Source: Thereva unica
Taxonomy: Eukaryota > Arthropoda > Insecta > Diptera > Therevidae
Assembly (NCBI GenBank): GCA_949987705.1
Contig: OX465282.1
Location: forward strand, 129,686,687 to 129,750,686
Direction of reading: 5' to 3'
Length of the DNA stretch: 64,000 nucleotides
The translations under genes were made by a program, and so were the position numbers. Shown piece by piece: positions 36,216 to 47,773 of this stretch. Every line of letters starts with the position of its first letter. Position 1 is the stretch's first letter. Under the pieces are notes generated by a model. The model did not search any database and was not told where the DNA came from. It worked only from the letters and a program-made list of their open reading frames with translations.

Positions 36216-36860
36216 CCTGCACGATATCGCGCGAACCAAAACTGATATCGACTTCGTCGAGGTGTTCTTCGAAGCGTATTAACCGAAATATGATCTGAAA
36301 AGATTTTCATGAGATTCGGTTCAGCCGTTTTTTTGTTTAAGCGACGTAAGTGATTTTTGTACCTGCACGATATCGCCCGAACCACGAAAGATATTGACTT
36401 ATTTGAAGTGCCGTTCGAAGCGTATTAGCGACAATATAATCTGAAAAGATTTTTATAATACTCGGTCGAGCGGTTTTTTGGTTTAATTGACTTAAGTGAT
36501 TTTTGTACCTGCACGATATCGCGCGAACTATAAAAGATATCGACTTAGTTGACGTGCCGTTCGAAGAGTATTAACCAAAATATGATCTGAAAAGATTTTC
36601 ATAAAATTCGGTCTAGCCGTTTTTTTGTTTAAGCGGCGTAAGTGATTTTTGTACCTGCACGATATGGCCCGAACCACAAAAGATATTGACTTACTTGAGG
36701 TGCCGTTCGAAGCGTATTAGCGACAATATAATCTGAAAAGACTTATAATATTCGGTCCAGCGGTTTTTTGGTTTAAATGACTTAAGTGGTTTTTGTACCT
36801 GCACGATACCGCGCGAACTAAAAACTATATCGACTTCATTGAGGTGCCGAAAAACAATAA
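36216..36860 (+). repeat. 146-bp tandem array, two alternating unit types
   Basis: CCTGCACGATAT recurs at 36216, 36362, 36508, 36654 and 36798, a period of 146 bp (last step 144). Alternate units differ in a coordinated way: units with GCGCGAACC or GCGCGAACTA carry ATATGATCTG, whereas units with GCCCGAACCAC carry ATATAATCTG. The real period is therefore about 292 bp. The same units in reverse orientation lie at about 40755-41155. Confidence 0.9.
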
Positions 36861-37972
36861 TACCTAATCTTGTCAGTGCGCACATTTAGTTTGACATTTT
36901 AACGAAAATATTGATAAAGAATTGTGACAAATTCTCGGTGTTTCGGTCCGAAACATGTATTCATCCATTAAAAAATTGCTAAAAAAGAATAAAAAAGAAT
37001 TAATTAAACAATAAGAGAAATTACGTAAACATAACCTCATAACCCATAATTCAAGTCGACGTCCTATATTTTGGCGATGCAGCCTAAAAAGAAATAAAAC
37101 ATAAGTAATCGATTGATAATAATAAACAATAATAATATGGTAAACATACATAAATGTACACATGTAATAACAACATAACAAACATTTAAAAACAAATGTA
37201 AACAAACTAGAACATAAAAACTGGAAATAATACATATCTTAAAACATAACACATCACACAAAAATATATTAATTAATAAACGTAAAATACTTACCATAAT
37301 AAACAATTTTTTAACACAAAACACTTTAAAAGTTAAAAAATAATAAATATAGAAATATAAAATAAAAACAAACACACCGCACTCGCGCACAAAAATTACA
37401 CGAACTGTCAAAAAAAGCTTTTGTCAAACCAAAAGCTTTTCTGAGTACTAAAACGCAAAATAATTCAAATTATAACAAACGAAAGCAATCGTCGCCATAT
37501 TTTTAACGCGTAGCTCAGTAAAAATTTCGATGAAAGTTGTCACTGTTGCAAGGTGGGGGGACAGCCGGGGGAAATATAAACCCGACGCAATTACAGTGCG
37601 GGGCTTTTGATCTGTGCAAGTAAAAGCTGTGGCATTGCCCACATTCAAGTATCCATCGAGTTTTTTTTCATATTTTAATCGCGAATTTGCAGTGGCGTTG
37701 CCCACATCGTCTAGATTAGGGTTATATAGAAGGCGAGTATTCACCGTCTTCTCTTTGTTAGGGTAGAATAGGTCGAATTTTTTAAATTTTTAAATTTAAT
37801 ATAAAAAAAATTAAAGTAACTTATCTATTCAATTGAGAAATTGCATAGATAAGTTAATAAGGAAGATTTATTATTTTTCCTTGAGTGCATTTGCCTCAGG
37901 TTAAATAATTATTTTCTGAAATAATAATAAAAAACTAACCAGGGAATTTGCCCAAACTAAAATATTTGGATA

Positions 37973-37975
<3 letters not shown>

Positions 37976-38064
<89 letters not shown>
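37976..38064. repeat. (TA)n microsatellite
   Basis: About 89 bp of uninterrupted alternating AT, roughly 44 repeats. The only frames across it encode Tyr-Ile alternation and are artefacts. Confidence 0.98.
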
Positions 38065-38069
<5 letters not shown>

Positions 38070-38492
38070 TAAAGATTTAGAATTTATAGAATTTATAAAA
38101 TATTTAAAAGAAAAAATAATAAGCAATAAAGTGATTTAGATCGAATCAATTTTTTTATTAAAAAAGAACCTGATCCACATTATTTTCAGCAACGGTCAGG
38201 TGACACCGTTACACTCGGTATTATACATATATTCTATATTGCCTATTGTTCATTTATTATTAAAATATCCAATCATACTATTCAACATCCATCATACTGG
38301 GAAGTTGATCGTGTGGACCGAAAGGGTCGAACCCACATCCCAACTAGTTTTATTACTTATTTATTTCCGCCGATTACAGCGCCATCTAAGGCGAATCACA
38401 AATGATAAGAATAAAATCTTCATATTTTTTCATGAAGAATCTAAATCTGCAATAAAAATTTGTAATATGTAGCTAGCGGTATCGATTGGAAA

Positions 38493-40001
38493 TTTTGGAA
38501 TGAAGCTGTTAAAACAGCGAATTACTTGAAAAATCGAAGCCCTACTTCGGCATTTGGAAAACAATTTGTAGATAGAACGCCAGCTGAAATTTGGTATGGA
38601 CAAAAACTAGATTTGTCGAGTACTCGAATATTTGGTTCAATATGTTATAATTATATTCCTTCTGATAAAAGGACAAAATTAGATGCTAAATCGTCGAAGT
38701 GCATTATGTTGGGTTATGGTACATCATTTGGAACATATCGATTAAGGGATATGGAATGCAGCCAATTGATAATTGGTCGCCATGTGACATTTAATGAAAG
38801 AAGCATTCTAGAAAAATCAAACGTTATCGAAATCATGGATTCAGGGGCGGTTAACAATAAATTTGCAGATGATGCGGATGAAATAACGGACGATAGATCA
38901 ACTGATGGAGATGAAGTACCGATTGGCCACGGCATGAATATGGATAATACCGGTTTCAACCAAGGTACAAACAACAGTACGGACCCGAATAGAGGTGGTG
39001 ACGTCCAAGATATTATTCACGGTGCTGACACTGATAGCATTGGTAACATCGAAGTTCGGCAAAGTAAAAGATTGCGAAAACAGCCAAATCGCTATGGTGA
39101 TTGGGAATATGATACACATTTCGCATTATCTGCACAGGAATATGTTGAAAATGATCCGATTTCCATAAAAGATGCAAAGGGTCGAGTAGATTGGCCACAG
39201 TGGAAGAAAGCAATTAGTGATGAATATGAATCACTAATCAAAAATGGTACATGGTCACTGTGCATGTTACCAGAGGGACAAAGAGCCATTACGGGTAAGT
39301 GGGTGTTTAAATTGAAATACAAGGCAAATGGTGAGGTTGATAAATATAAAGCCAGATTCGTTGCTCGAGGATTCACACAAAAAAAGGGTATTGACTACAA
39401 TGAAACTTATTCACCAACAGCAAAGTTAACGACTTTACGCGTTTTATTGTTAATTGCACTTCAATATGGATATCAGGTACATCAAATGGACGTAAAGTGT
39501 GCTTTTCTCCACGGATATTTGAAGGAGGAAATATATATGCAACAACCTGAGGGATTATGTATGTTATATGTGGATGACATACTCATTGTATCGAGTGATA
39601 TTTATATTATTGATGTCATTAAACGTATCCTAACGAAAGAATGACGGACATTGGAAAAATAAATACATTTCTTGGTGTACACGTCGTATTTGATGAAAAT
39701 AAACTCGAAATGAATGAATGAAGTTTGACAAAATACTACGTAAATTCAATATGAATGATTGCAAGGGAATAGCAACTCCAGTGGAAAATCGGCTGGACTT
39801 GACAAATAGTGGTTCAGTTGAAGATTGTAATGCGCCATATCGTGAATTAATTGGCTGGGGCTGCCTAACATATGCAGCATTAACAACTCGACCTGATTTG
39901 TGTGCAGCTACTAATTATTTTAGTCGCTTTCAATGTTGTTATAGTGATGAACATTTTAAACATGCAAAAAGGATTTTGCGTTATATTTGTTGTAAATTAA
40001 A
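38493..40001 (+). pseudogene. copia-A: Ty1/copia integrase C-terminus and RT
   Basis: It opens mid-integrase with FWNEAVKTANYLKNRSPT and TPAEIWYGQKLDLSSTRIFG, then the KCIMLGYG block. After an acidic linker comes the copia RT: WKKAISDEYESLIKNGTW, ITGKWVFKLKYKANGEVDKY, KARFVARGFTQKKGIDY, MDVKCAFLHGYL (catalytic Asp) and EEIYMQQPEG. A deletion then joins directly to MLYVDDILIV, removing the SLYGLKQA region. After stops and a frameshift near 39644-39720 it continues with KFDKILRKFNMNDCKGIATP, RELIGWGCLTYA and a KHAKRILRYI block. At 40001 it is cut by a Helentron-like copy; RNase H resumes at 45455. The 5' LTR, gag and protease are missing. Confidence 0.9.
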
Positions 40002-41290
40002 CTAGTTGGGATGTGCGTTTGCCCCTTCGGTCCACACGATTAACTTCCCAGTATGATGAACGAAGATGGAATAAACTGACTTCTTACAAAATAGTTATAC
40101 GTTTAGCACTAGTGGAAAATTGGCTAGTATCAGAACTGATGACAAAGCAATCCCGAGAGAAGCTAGTTCAAATAACTATAATAGTAGTAAATCCACAAGA
40201 TTTTCTAGAGAATTTGGATTTCCTGAACGTAAACAAACAAACATTTCCTCCGTATTTCGTTCGCTGCACTAAAGCGGGTGTTCAAATTCGTATTGAGCGT
40301 GCTGAAGCGCCGTTGATAAACTGAGAAACGAATGACTTCATTTGGGAATTCCAAAGCTTTCCGGAGATATTAGCAAAACTGTAACTGTTAAGTACTTGTC
40401 AGACTTGACCAAAAAGAACAAATTTTGCGGTAATTACTGGAAATCCCGGGATGAACCGCAATTTCCTGAAACTGTATCACGCGTAGAAAACAATTCGCCG
40501 TCAAAAAGTGCTAATCCAAGGTTTGAAAAATTCGCGCTGTTTGTAAAAGGTAACGAAATTTTTGCACGATTTTGAAAGGTTGTTGGATTTTGACAAGTGA
40601 TGTCATGTTCGAAGGCTATCGCTGTGCACAACCCAAAAAAGATCACTTCCTTTAAAACGGGTCTCATTCCATCGAGTTTAATAGATATTAGCAAAACTTG
40701 TCAATTTAAGGTCTTTCTGACGATTAGCCGAAGTTTTTCTATTTAAACAAAAAAGGCCCGACCGAATATTATGTAATTTTTTTCGGAGCATTTCTTTGTT
40801 AATATTCTTTTTTCGACATCTCAATGAAGTCGATATAGTGTTTAGTTCGCGCGATATCGTGCAGGTACAAAAATTACTTATGTCATTTAAACTAAAAAAC
40901 CGCTCGACCGAATATTATAAAAATCTTTTCAGATTATATTGTCGCTAATACGCTTCGAACGGCACCTCAAGTAAGTCAATATCCTTCGGGTTCGGGCGAT
41001 ATCGTGCAGGTACAAAAATCACTTACGCTGCTTAAACAAAATAAAACGGCTCGACCGAATTTTATGAAAATCTTTTCAGATCATATTTCGTTTAATACGC
41101 TTCGAACGACACCTCAACGAAGTCGATATCTTTTTTGGTTCGCGCGATATCGTGCAGAAAAAAATGACCACATCCGTACGCGCACACACACACACATACT
41201 TCCTCCCAATTTTTTGCTTAAAATGCTCCTGGGCCCTTGAAACATGAAAATACGTCAACATTTTCGATTTCAATTTTCTGACCGATTACA
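40002..41290 (-). repeat. Helentron-like element, copy 3
   Basis: Read on the minus strand it starts near 41290 (GTAATCGGTCAGAAAAT). It carries a CA-repeat track and about 2.7 of the 146-bp units (41153-40755), then a block shared with copy 1. It ends with the hairpin and TCCCAACTAG at 40002, followed by T. The terminus abuts the copia-A coding sequence after RYICCKLN, so it inserted in copia-A. It is non-coding. CTAG 3' end, hairpin about 10 nt inside, subterminal inverted repeats and internal tandem repeats fit Helentron/DINE-like elements. Confidence 0.65.
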
Positions 41291-41642
41291 AATCAATACT
41301 CAATACTAAAACAATAAATATAATTGCATTTACTAACACAACTATAAATATATACAAATACTACGCCTTCTATGTTCGGTTCCCTAAAAACAATTGATTA
41401 TTGTTAAGTTTAGTCTGAACTATAACCTTAACGAATAAAGTTCTCGTGAATTAAAGAAGCAACGATAAGGTCTTTTGAAATTTAGAGTAACGTCCGGTTC
41501 CCTTGCAGATATTTTTAATATTTTGGTGCCGAAACGCGGGAACTCTTGCCTTAATTAATAACGATCGCGAGAATACATACATATATCGATTCCTAACGTG
41601 GGTGCATTTTTTCGGGCTCAAGCGGACATTTTCCTTACAACA

Positions 41643-42407
41643 ATGAGTTTAGAATCGACTGCACGTGCTTCTTATCGTGGTCAAATAACGCGCCTTTCCA
41701 AAGCCGCGCTCGATTTCCTAAAAATTCGAGATTCGCAGATTAATAATGAAAGTGCTGATTTTGATAACATAGAAGAATAATTACAATCATATTTACAACG
41801 TTCAACCATGGCGCATGAAAGTTTGTGCAGCGTTAATAACGAGATGCGTGAAAAGAAGTTATTAAAATCAGATGAAATTGAACGCGAATATGAAAAAAAT
41901 GCTGACTACGAAGACACTGCAATCAACGTTATTAGCCGCATTAAAGTGCGATTAACTAAAGTTCAAAATAAACTTCGTGGAATACCCATCCCATCACAAT
42001 CTAAATTATTGCCAACAAAAGAGATCTGCACAAAATTAGAACGTCTGAAACTTAAAAAGTTTTCTGGAGATCATAAAGATTGGATTTCTTTTTGGCAACA
42101 ATTCCGCACTGCTGTACACGAAAATCGAAATCTTTCCAGTGTAGAAAAATTCCATTATCTGCAGACCGTTCTTACGGGAGCTGCCGAAAAAACGATCGAA
42201 TGCTACGATAGTGCCATCAGCCTCCTGCAAGAAGAGTATGGAAAACCTGAAAAATTAATTGATATGACTGTGCAGCAGCTAATGGCACTACCGCATCCCC
42301 ATAGCAGAAACCACATTGCTAGACTTCGCCGCCTTTACAATAATGTGGTATCAGGTACACGATCACTGAAAGCATTGAATGTTCCCACAGCGCATTTTGT
42401 AGTATAA
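41643..42407 (+). pseudogene. BEL/Pao gag (DUF1759-type)
   Basis: The frame probably starts at MSLESTARASYRGQITRL. It carries one in-frame TAA at 41778-41780 and continues in the same frame to 42407. Residues around LKLKKFSGDHKDWISFWQQF, then EKFHYLQTVLTGAAEKTIE and LLQEEYGKPEKL, are the core of the DUF1759 family found at the N-terminus of Pao polyproteins. It would form the capsid-like particle. Downstream sequence to 42620 is full of breaks, and the expected CCHC knuckle and protease cannot be found. Confidence 0.85.
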
Positions 42408-42627
42408 TGCTAAAAACAATCCTCCTCAAAGCTTTTCCGATCGAGCTGAGAATTGAGTATCATCGCATGACAAAGAAGAACAAAAATTTGTATCACAGAA
42501 TTTTGATGATCATAAAGGTGAATCAGAATCAGCCGTTTCTAGTTCCGTATTGTCTAGGGATGATGCAGAATTACAAAGCATCCTAAAATTTTTAAAATGC
42601 GAAGTCGAATCGTTATAACGGGCTGGA

Positions 42628-44368
42628 GTGACTGAAACCAGGAAGCCAGTACATGCTTCTAGAACGAACGAACGGAATCAATATTATATGCCTCATCGAC
42701 CTGTTTACCGGTTGGATAAAACAACAACAAAGCTGAGAATCGTTTTTGACGCTTCTTCCCATGCACATTCTACTCCTTCACTAAATGATCATTTATGTAC
42801 ATACTGGTTCAAATTTGTTGCCGGACATTTTGAAAATCATTTTAAATTTCACATTCGGAAAAATTGGTATTATAGCAGATATCGAAAAGGCTTTCTTACA
42901 ACTTTCTTTGAAGGAAGAGGATCGTGACAGTCACCGATTTATATGGTTTTCGAAAGCAATAGAGTCAACTAATAATCTGCCAACCTTCTCAACATATCGA
43001 ATGACAACAGTGACATTCGGCGTTAGATCAAGCCCATTTTTGCTTTCTGCTGCTATATTAAAACATTTAGATGCGGAAGCTAAGAATTTTTCGCAAACTT
43101 GTTCTATTCTGAGGAATTCTTTCTATATGGATGATCTCATACTTAGTACTGATAATGAAGAATCTGCAAAACGAATTTATGCCGAAGGAAAGGAATTAAT
43201 GCAACGAGCATCAATGCGTTTACGAAAGTGGAACAGCAATGCTGTGGAAGCGCGAAAAATATTTGATGATACCGAAATACCAGTGGAGCAAAAGGTGTTA
43301 GGAATAAGGTGGAAAACCATTAGTGACGAAATATCACCCTGTTTAGATTCGCTAGTTGTATTTGTAAATGGCGCTCAAGAAGGAACTAAGCGGAGCGTAC
43401 TGCAAACGATATCCAGAATATATGATCCATTAGGAGCTCTCGGTCCTGTTACAATTGCATTAAAAATTCTATTTCAAGATATATGGAAGTTCAAGTTAGA
43501 TTGGGATATTCCTTTGCCAGATGATTTAAGGAGACGTTGGAAATGCTATGTCAACGTACTTTTGTTATTAAATGAAGCATTCATACCTCGCAATGTTTAC
43601 CTATCCAACCAAGTAAGAAATATACAGGCCCATATATTCGCAGATGCCAGCCAGCCAGCTTATGGTATTGTTGCTTTTATTAGAAACGAAGATTTGTGCA
43701 AAAATGTCTCTGTTCGGTTTTTATGCGCGAAAAGTCGCGTGGCACCGCTTAAGGAGAACGAAAATCTCGAAATTACGCTTCCACGTTTGGAGTTAACAGC
43801 AGCTTTAATTGCTGCTAGATTAAAGCTCTATTTAACAAAATCGGTAAATATATCTATTGGAAAATTCTTCTTCTGGTCTGATTCAAAAATAACGCTTCAT
43901 TGGATACGAGGTGATAGGAAGAAATGGAAGCCTTATGTTTCTAATCGAGTGAATGAAATCAGAGAATTGATTAACATAGAGGACTGGCGACTTTGCCCTG
44001 GAATGGAGAATCCGGCGGATCTTTTAACAAGAGGAGTGACTGCAGCACAACTAATGAGGACAGAAAAATGGCCCCAAGGACCGGAGTGGCTATCAAAAGG
44101 AAAAACAGAGTGGACTAAGGAAAACGAAAATTTGTCGCATCTACCAATTGTGTTAGTAACCTTGCTATCAACGGAGATTTCAACATGCGAACGAGTGCCA
44201 GTGTTGATGTTTGAGAATTTTAGCTGTTGGAGGCGTTTACTACGAGTGACTGGATATGTTCTAAGATTTGTCAAACGAGTGCATCACAAGATAGAATCAC
44301 CCACAAATAAGATTCTATTAACCTGTGAAATCAAAGCTGCAGAGATATACTGGTTGAAGTATGTTTAA
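42628..44368 (+). pseudogene. BEL/Pao reverse transcriptase and RNase H
   Basis: First frame: MPHRPVYRLDKTTTKLRIVF, DASSHAHSTPSLNDHL. A shift near 42800 moves to a 527-codon frame: GIIADIEKAFLQLSLKEEDR (catalytic Asp), RFIWF, TFGVRSSPFLLSA, NSFYMDDLILST (MDD catalytic pair), RKWNSNAVEARKIF and QTISRIYDPLGALGPVT. RNase H follows with AHIFADASQPAYGIVAF (Asp), LPRLELTAALIAARL (Glu), FFWSDSKITLHWIRGDRKKW (Asp) and MENPADLLTRG (Asp), all four catalytic positions present. This is the best preserved pol segment of the element. It ends at 44368 in a stop, just before a short tandem duplication (GGAGTAAATCTAACTTTAAC twice, about 44407 and 44436). Confidence 0.9.
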
Positions 44369-44454
44369 ATTAGATTGGCAAAAAATCTTTCCAGCTCATC
44401 AAAAATGGAGTAAATCTAACTTTAACTCTACATAGTGGAGTAAATCTAACTTTA

Positions 44455-45450
44455 ACTAAGTTACGTGAAAGATTTTGGATCATCAGAGGACGACAATTAA
44501 TCAAGAAAGCTGCTAAGAAATGCAGAGCATGTCGAAGAATTCATGTGAAGCCATTAACACAACCATTTGCCCCATTGCCAAAGGATCGTTTAAGGCTAGT
44601 AAGACCATTCGGTGCTGTAGGCATCGATTTCGCCGGCCCACTGTATGTCAAAGATAAAAAGGGAGATCCACCTTTTAAAATATACTTGCTTATTTTCACC
44701 TGCGCTGCGATTAGAAGCATTCAAGCAAGCTGATTGCTTGCAATACGACGCTTTATAGCCAGAAGGGGAATTCCCAGCACAATATACTCAGACAATGCGA
44801 AAACTTTTAAATGTGCGTCACGCGAAGTTAAAGAACTAGTATCAATCATAGAAAATGAAACTTTTTTGAATTTCATGGTTTATAATCGAATTGAATGGAA
44901 ATTCATTGTCGATCGGACTCCCTGGTGGGGAGGATTTTGGGAGAGACTGATAAGGAACGTTAAAGGTATTTTGAAAGTAACGATTGGTAGGTCGACATTG
45001 AATTTGGAGCAACTTGATTGAAGCAGAAAATATAGTCAACGAACGACCTATAACCTATATTAGCGATGACCCTTTAGACTTGACGCCCTTAACGCCAAAT
45101 TCTATTCTTAAAGGATTTGGAAATTTAAATCAACAATGTGATGATGACTGCTCAACTGACATAACAACGAAAGAACTAAGGAAAACATTGCAGATAAAAA
45201 GCAGAAGTATCAGCTATCTAGCGAAGAGGTGGAAAAACGAATACCTTCAACTTTTGCGAGCTTTCCATAACACGGGAAAATCTTTTATAACGAACGTACG
45301 AGCAGGTGATGTAGTTTTATTACATGACCGGTCCGCTCCTAGAATTCATTGGAAAATGGCTATCATAGATAAAGTTTTCCCAGGGCGCGACAATCGAATA
45401 CGAGCCTGTGAAATTCGCCTCTCAAACGGAACTATAAAAAAAAAAAACAA
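44455..45450 (+). pseudogene. BEL/Pao integrase and C-terminal domain
   Basis: It begins with the tail of the HHCC region (KKAAKKCRACRRIHVKP) and RLRLVRPFGAVGIDFAGPL (first catalytic Asp). After an in-frame stop at 44733 it continues in the same frame with RGIPSTIYSDNAKTFKCASR (second Asp) and TPWWGGFWERLIRNVKGIL (catalytic Glu). Another break at 45019-45021 precedes the frame holding AENIVNERPITYI, AKRWKNEYLQLLRAFHNTGK, APRIHWKMAIIDKVFPGRD and IRACEIRLSNGTI, the DUF5641-like tail. It then runs into an A-rich junction with copia-A. Confidence 0.88.
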
Positions 45451-45454
45451 AAAC

Positions 45455-45889
45455 GACAAAAACGATCGAAAATCAACGTCTGGTTATGTATTCAAAGTCT
45501 TTGGCAACACAGTCAGTGTTGGTCATCAAGAAAGCAAGCTACCGTAAACTTATCGTCAACAGAGGCTGAATACATTGCACTTGCTAATGCAATTGTTGAA
45601 GGAAAATGGCTACGGAATCTATTAAACGAACTGAATGTAAAGTGTTATGAAGCCACAACTATTTTCGAAGATAACCAATCATGCATAAGGGTATCAGAAG
45701 AACCAAGGGAACACAAACGCATGAAACACATTGATGTCAAATTTAATTTTATTCGGGAATCGATTGGAAACAACGAGTTTAAACTAAAATACATTGAATC
45801 AGAAAATCAATTAGCGGATGTTTTGACCAAAGGATTGAGGGAACAATTATTTATTAACCACAGGAAAAACTTAAATCTGAAATTAGAAT
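45455..45889 (+). pseudogene. copia-A RNase H (3' part)
   Basis: Resumption of copia-A after the inserts. NDKNDRKSTSGYVFKVFGNT is in one frame and, after about two extra bases near 45520, SSRKQATVNLSSTEAEYIAL, EGKWLRNLL, FEDNQSCIRVSEEP, KRMKHIDVKFNFIRE and SENQLADVLTKGL follow in another, ending at TAA 45887-45889. Catalytic Glu (TEAEY) and Asp (EDNQ) are visible. The sequence between RYI at 40000 and NDRKS here (including the GYADADW strand) is missing, so a deletion accompanied the insertions. Confidence 0.9.
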
Positions 45890-45927
45890 AATTTGTTATG
45901 TTAACGTTTTTGGTCAAAGATTTCTTT

Positions 45928-46450
45928 AAATTAAGGGGCGGTGTTGGTAGTTGACAATGAAATGATAAATATGGAAACGCATAATCTTGATGTTAATTCT
46001 TGTCTCTAAACCTCTGTTACAATTTGGTAAATCCCAAACCGTATCTACCCCTATCTGTGTGTTAGATTCCTTACCAGGTGTGGTGAATCCCACTTGTAGG
46101 TAAAGAATGATTTGTATGTTCTGGGATTCGCCTTTTATACCTACTGTTTCCTTGATTCAAGCTCGCTCTAATATTCTAGTAGGCGAGCTTTTGATAACTT
46201 TCAATATAATTTTTATAGTGTTAGAACTGCCATATGTAGGATGCTTTGCTTTCCTGTCATCTCAAAATTAATTAATTTATCAGTCAACATTTATTTTGAC
46301 TTGTCACGTAATTTAATCAATACATGTAAAGCTACAGTGTAAACACCGTCATACTTTTAGTATACTTGTTTTATTTATTCATTCTTGCTTGAACTGTCGC
46401 TGGGTGAACAACTCCTAGCTAGCAATAAATAATAAAACAAATCAAGGAGG
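45928..46450 (+). promoter_or_regulatory. copia-A polypurine tract and probable 3' LTR
   Basis: AAATTAAGGGGCGG (45928-45941) is a polypurine tract, the plus-strand primer. It lies 38 bp after the RNase H stop and is followed by TGTTGGTAGTTGACAATG at 45942, the expected TG start of a copia LTR. The right end is uncertain, probably about 46430-46450 (AATAAATAATAAAACAAATC). No second LTR copy exists in the window to confirm the borders. Confidence 0.65.
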
Positions 46451-46471
46451 CGTTTCGTTTTTTTTATCACA

Positions 46472-47375
46472 AAGATGGTTACTAAAGCTGGGAGAGTACA
46501 ACTTCCACATTGACTATATCAAAGGGAGGGACAACAAAGCCGCAGATTTCATGAGTAGACTAAATATAGAGAACGGCGAAAATCACACCGAAACGTTTAC
46601 ACCAAAGGAAGGAGAAAATAGTCATCTCGTACGGAACCCCAAGAAATTCATCAGCAAAATGAAGAAGGTGAACTACCGGATAATATAAGTATTATCAATA
46701 CACTCGAAATAGGAAGAACAAAATAATCACACCCCAATACTTTCAGATGCAATAGTTAACAGGTTTCGAACACAAATTATCTTAACAGACAGCAAAATCC
46801 AAGCCATAGAAACGGCTAACAACAGAACAAAAATTTACGTAAATTCACAAGACATAGAAAATGGAAATATGGCAAATATTTTTCGTAGATTTCTACAAAA
46901 AGGAAGAACAGCTATCTTTTCAGAACTAAGTAAACATAAATATAATTTGGTGGAAAAAATTAATAGAACTATTCGACACAACTGAAAAATGAGGAAGCGA
47001 CCTTGAAGCAGATAGCGAAATATCATAAGTACGAGACAGGGCATGCCGGCATTCATGAAAATTACGCAGGACTTAAATGATTGATATACATTAAAAACTT
47101 GAAAGAATTAATACAAAAATATATAAACAATTGCGATACCTGTAATAGAGCAAAATATGATAGGACCTCAATAAACCCAAAATTTAATTTAACTATAACA
47201 CCCTCCGATATAAACGAAAGAATACATATAGACACATACGTAAACAAAAAACATAGCTTTATTACATTTATTGATAAATTTTCAAAACATGCCGTGGTAT
47301 TGCTTCTAGAGAATAGACATAGTTTAACTATTATAGGAAAAATAAGATTATATACGATAACATTCACCCAATAAA
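46472..47375 (+). pseudogene. Ty3/gypsy (errantivirus-like) RNase H tail and integrase fragments
   Basis: 46472-46690 encodes the RNase H C-terminus (GEYNFHIDYIKGRDNKAADF). About 46740-46990 is poorly defined and leads into 47000-47375, which holds the integrase zinc-binding region (TGHAG...CDTC) and the first core strand (HIDTYVNKK) with the first catalytic Asp. Several stops interrupt it, and the second and third catalytic residues are absent. The family is that of insect gypsy-like elements with an env gene. The fragments are short, old and non-functional. Confidence 0.8.
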
Positions 47376-47413
47376 TATTAAACGACCAAATAAATTTTCA
47401 GGTCAAGTCAATA

Positions 47414-47773
47414 TTGATCATTTTGATACTGATGTTAATAAAGTTGACAGAAGCAACTTTGACGATCGAGAGAATCATAACTAACAACGGATTTGCTGAA
47501 ATTAAATTAGGAGAAGTGCTGATCGTAAAAAAATATGACATAATTCTACATATAATAGACCTCGAAGGAATTAAAAATATCATCTCAACTTTAGAAGACA
47601 ACATATCAGGGCTCGTAATAGAGGAAAATAAAGAAATACTGATAGCAGAAGAACTGGAATCTATGAAACATAATATGTTACGGATTTTAATCCCACAACA
47701 AAGCAAAAGAGGACTTATTAATATCATTGGTACAGCAAGTAAATGGCTATATGGCACAATGGTATTGGTGTAA
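47414..47773 (+). pseudogene. errantivirus-like env N-terminal fragment
   Basis: About 119 codons downstream of the integrase remnant. The diagnostic part is a basic cleavage-like site (SKRGL) followed by a Gly/Ile-rich hydrophobic stretch, as in insect errantivirus env proteins. The upstream part is helical and acidic. Position after pol agrees with the ORF3 of such elements. The transmembrane region and the rest of the protein are missing, because the fragment runs directly into a copia-B LTR remnant. It is a fossil with no expected function. Confidence 0.7.

Larger units (their letters stand above)
36030..38347 (+). repeat. Helentron-like element, copy 2 (ends recognised)
   Basis: The left end has AACTTCCCAGTATAGGAAGT (about 36060) followed by TATTGTAATCGGTCCGAAAA. 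The right end (38292-38347) has CATACTGGGAAGTT, a hairpin TGTGGACC-GAAA-GGGTCGAACCCACA and the terminus TCCCAACTAG|T. AACTTCCCAGTAT at the left and ATACTGGGAAGTT at the right are subterminal inverted repeats. A tandem array occupies 36216-36860. About 1.4 kb between array and 3' end does not match copies 1 and 3 and contains a (TA)n tract. Whether one element spans it all is inference; the two ends are secure as family matches. Confidence 0.5.
41300..45450 (+). mobile_element. BEL/Pao LTR retrotransposon, degenerate
   Basis: The order of gag, RT, RNase H, integrase and a DUF5641-like C-terminus is that of BEL/Pao pol. A leader with TTGGTGCCGAAACGCGGGAA (from about 41523) resembles the tRNA primer-binding site of this group and suggests an LTR remnant upstream, about 41300-41520. 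The 3' LTR is absent: the element passes directly into copia-A RNase H at about 45440-45455. Protease is missing. It lies in the gap between the two parts of copia-A. Confidence 0.85.

Noticed and set aside
37935..38139. Tyr-Ile repeat proteins
   Set aside because: They are translations of the (TA)n microsatellite.
36216..41155. CRISPR-like array from regularly spaced repeats
   Set aside because: The whole 146-bp unit is repeated with no unique spacers, and the DNA is eukaryotic.
36125..41240. repeated short frames with FWFARYRAEKN-type peptides
   Set aside because: They are translations of the 146-bp units and the CA/GT track of the Helentron-like repeats.
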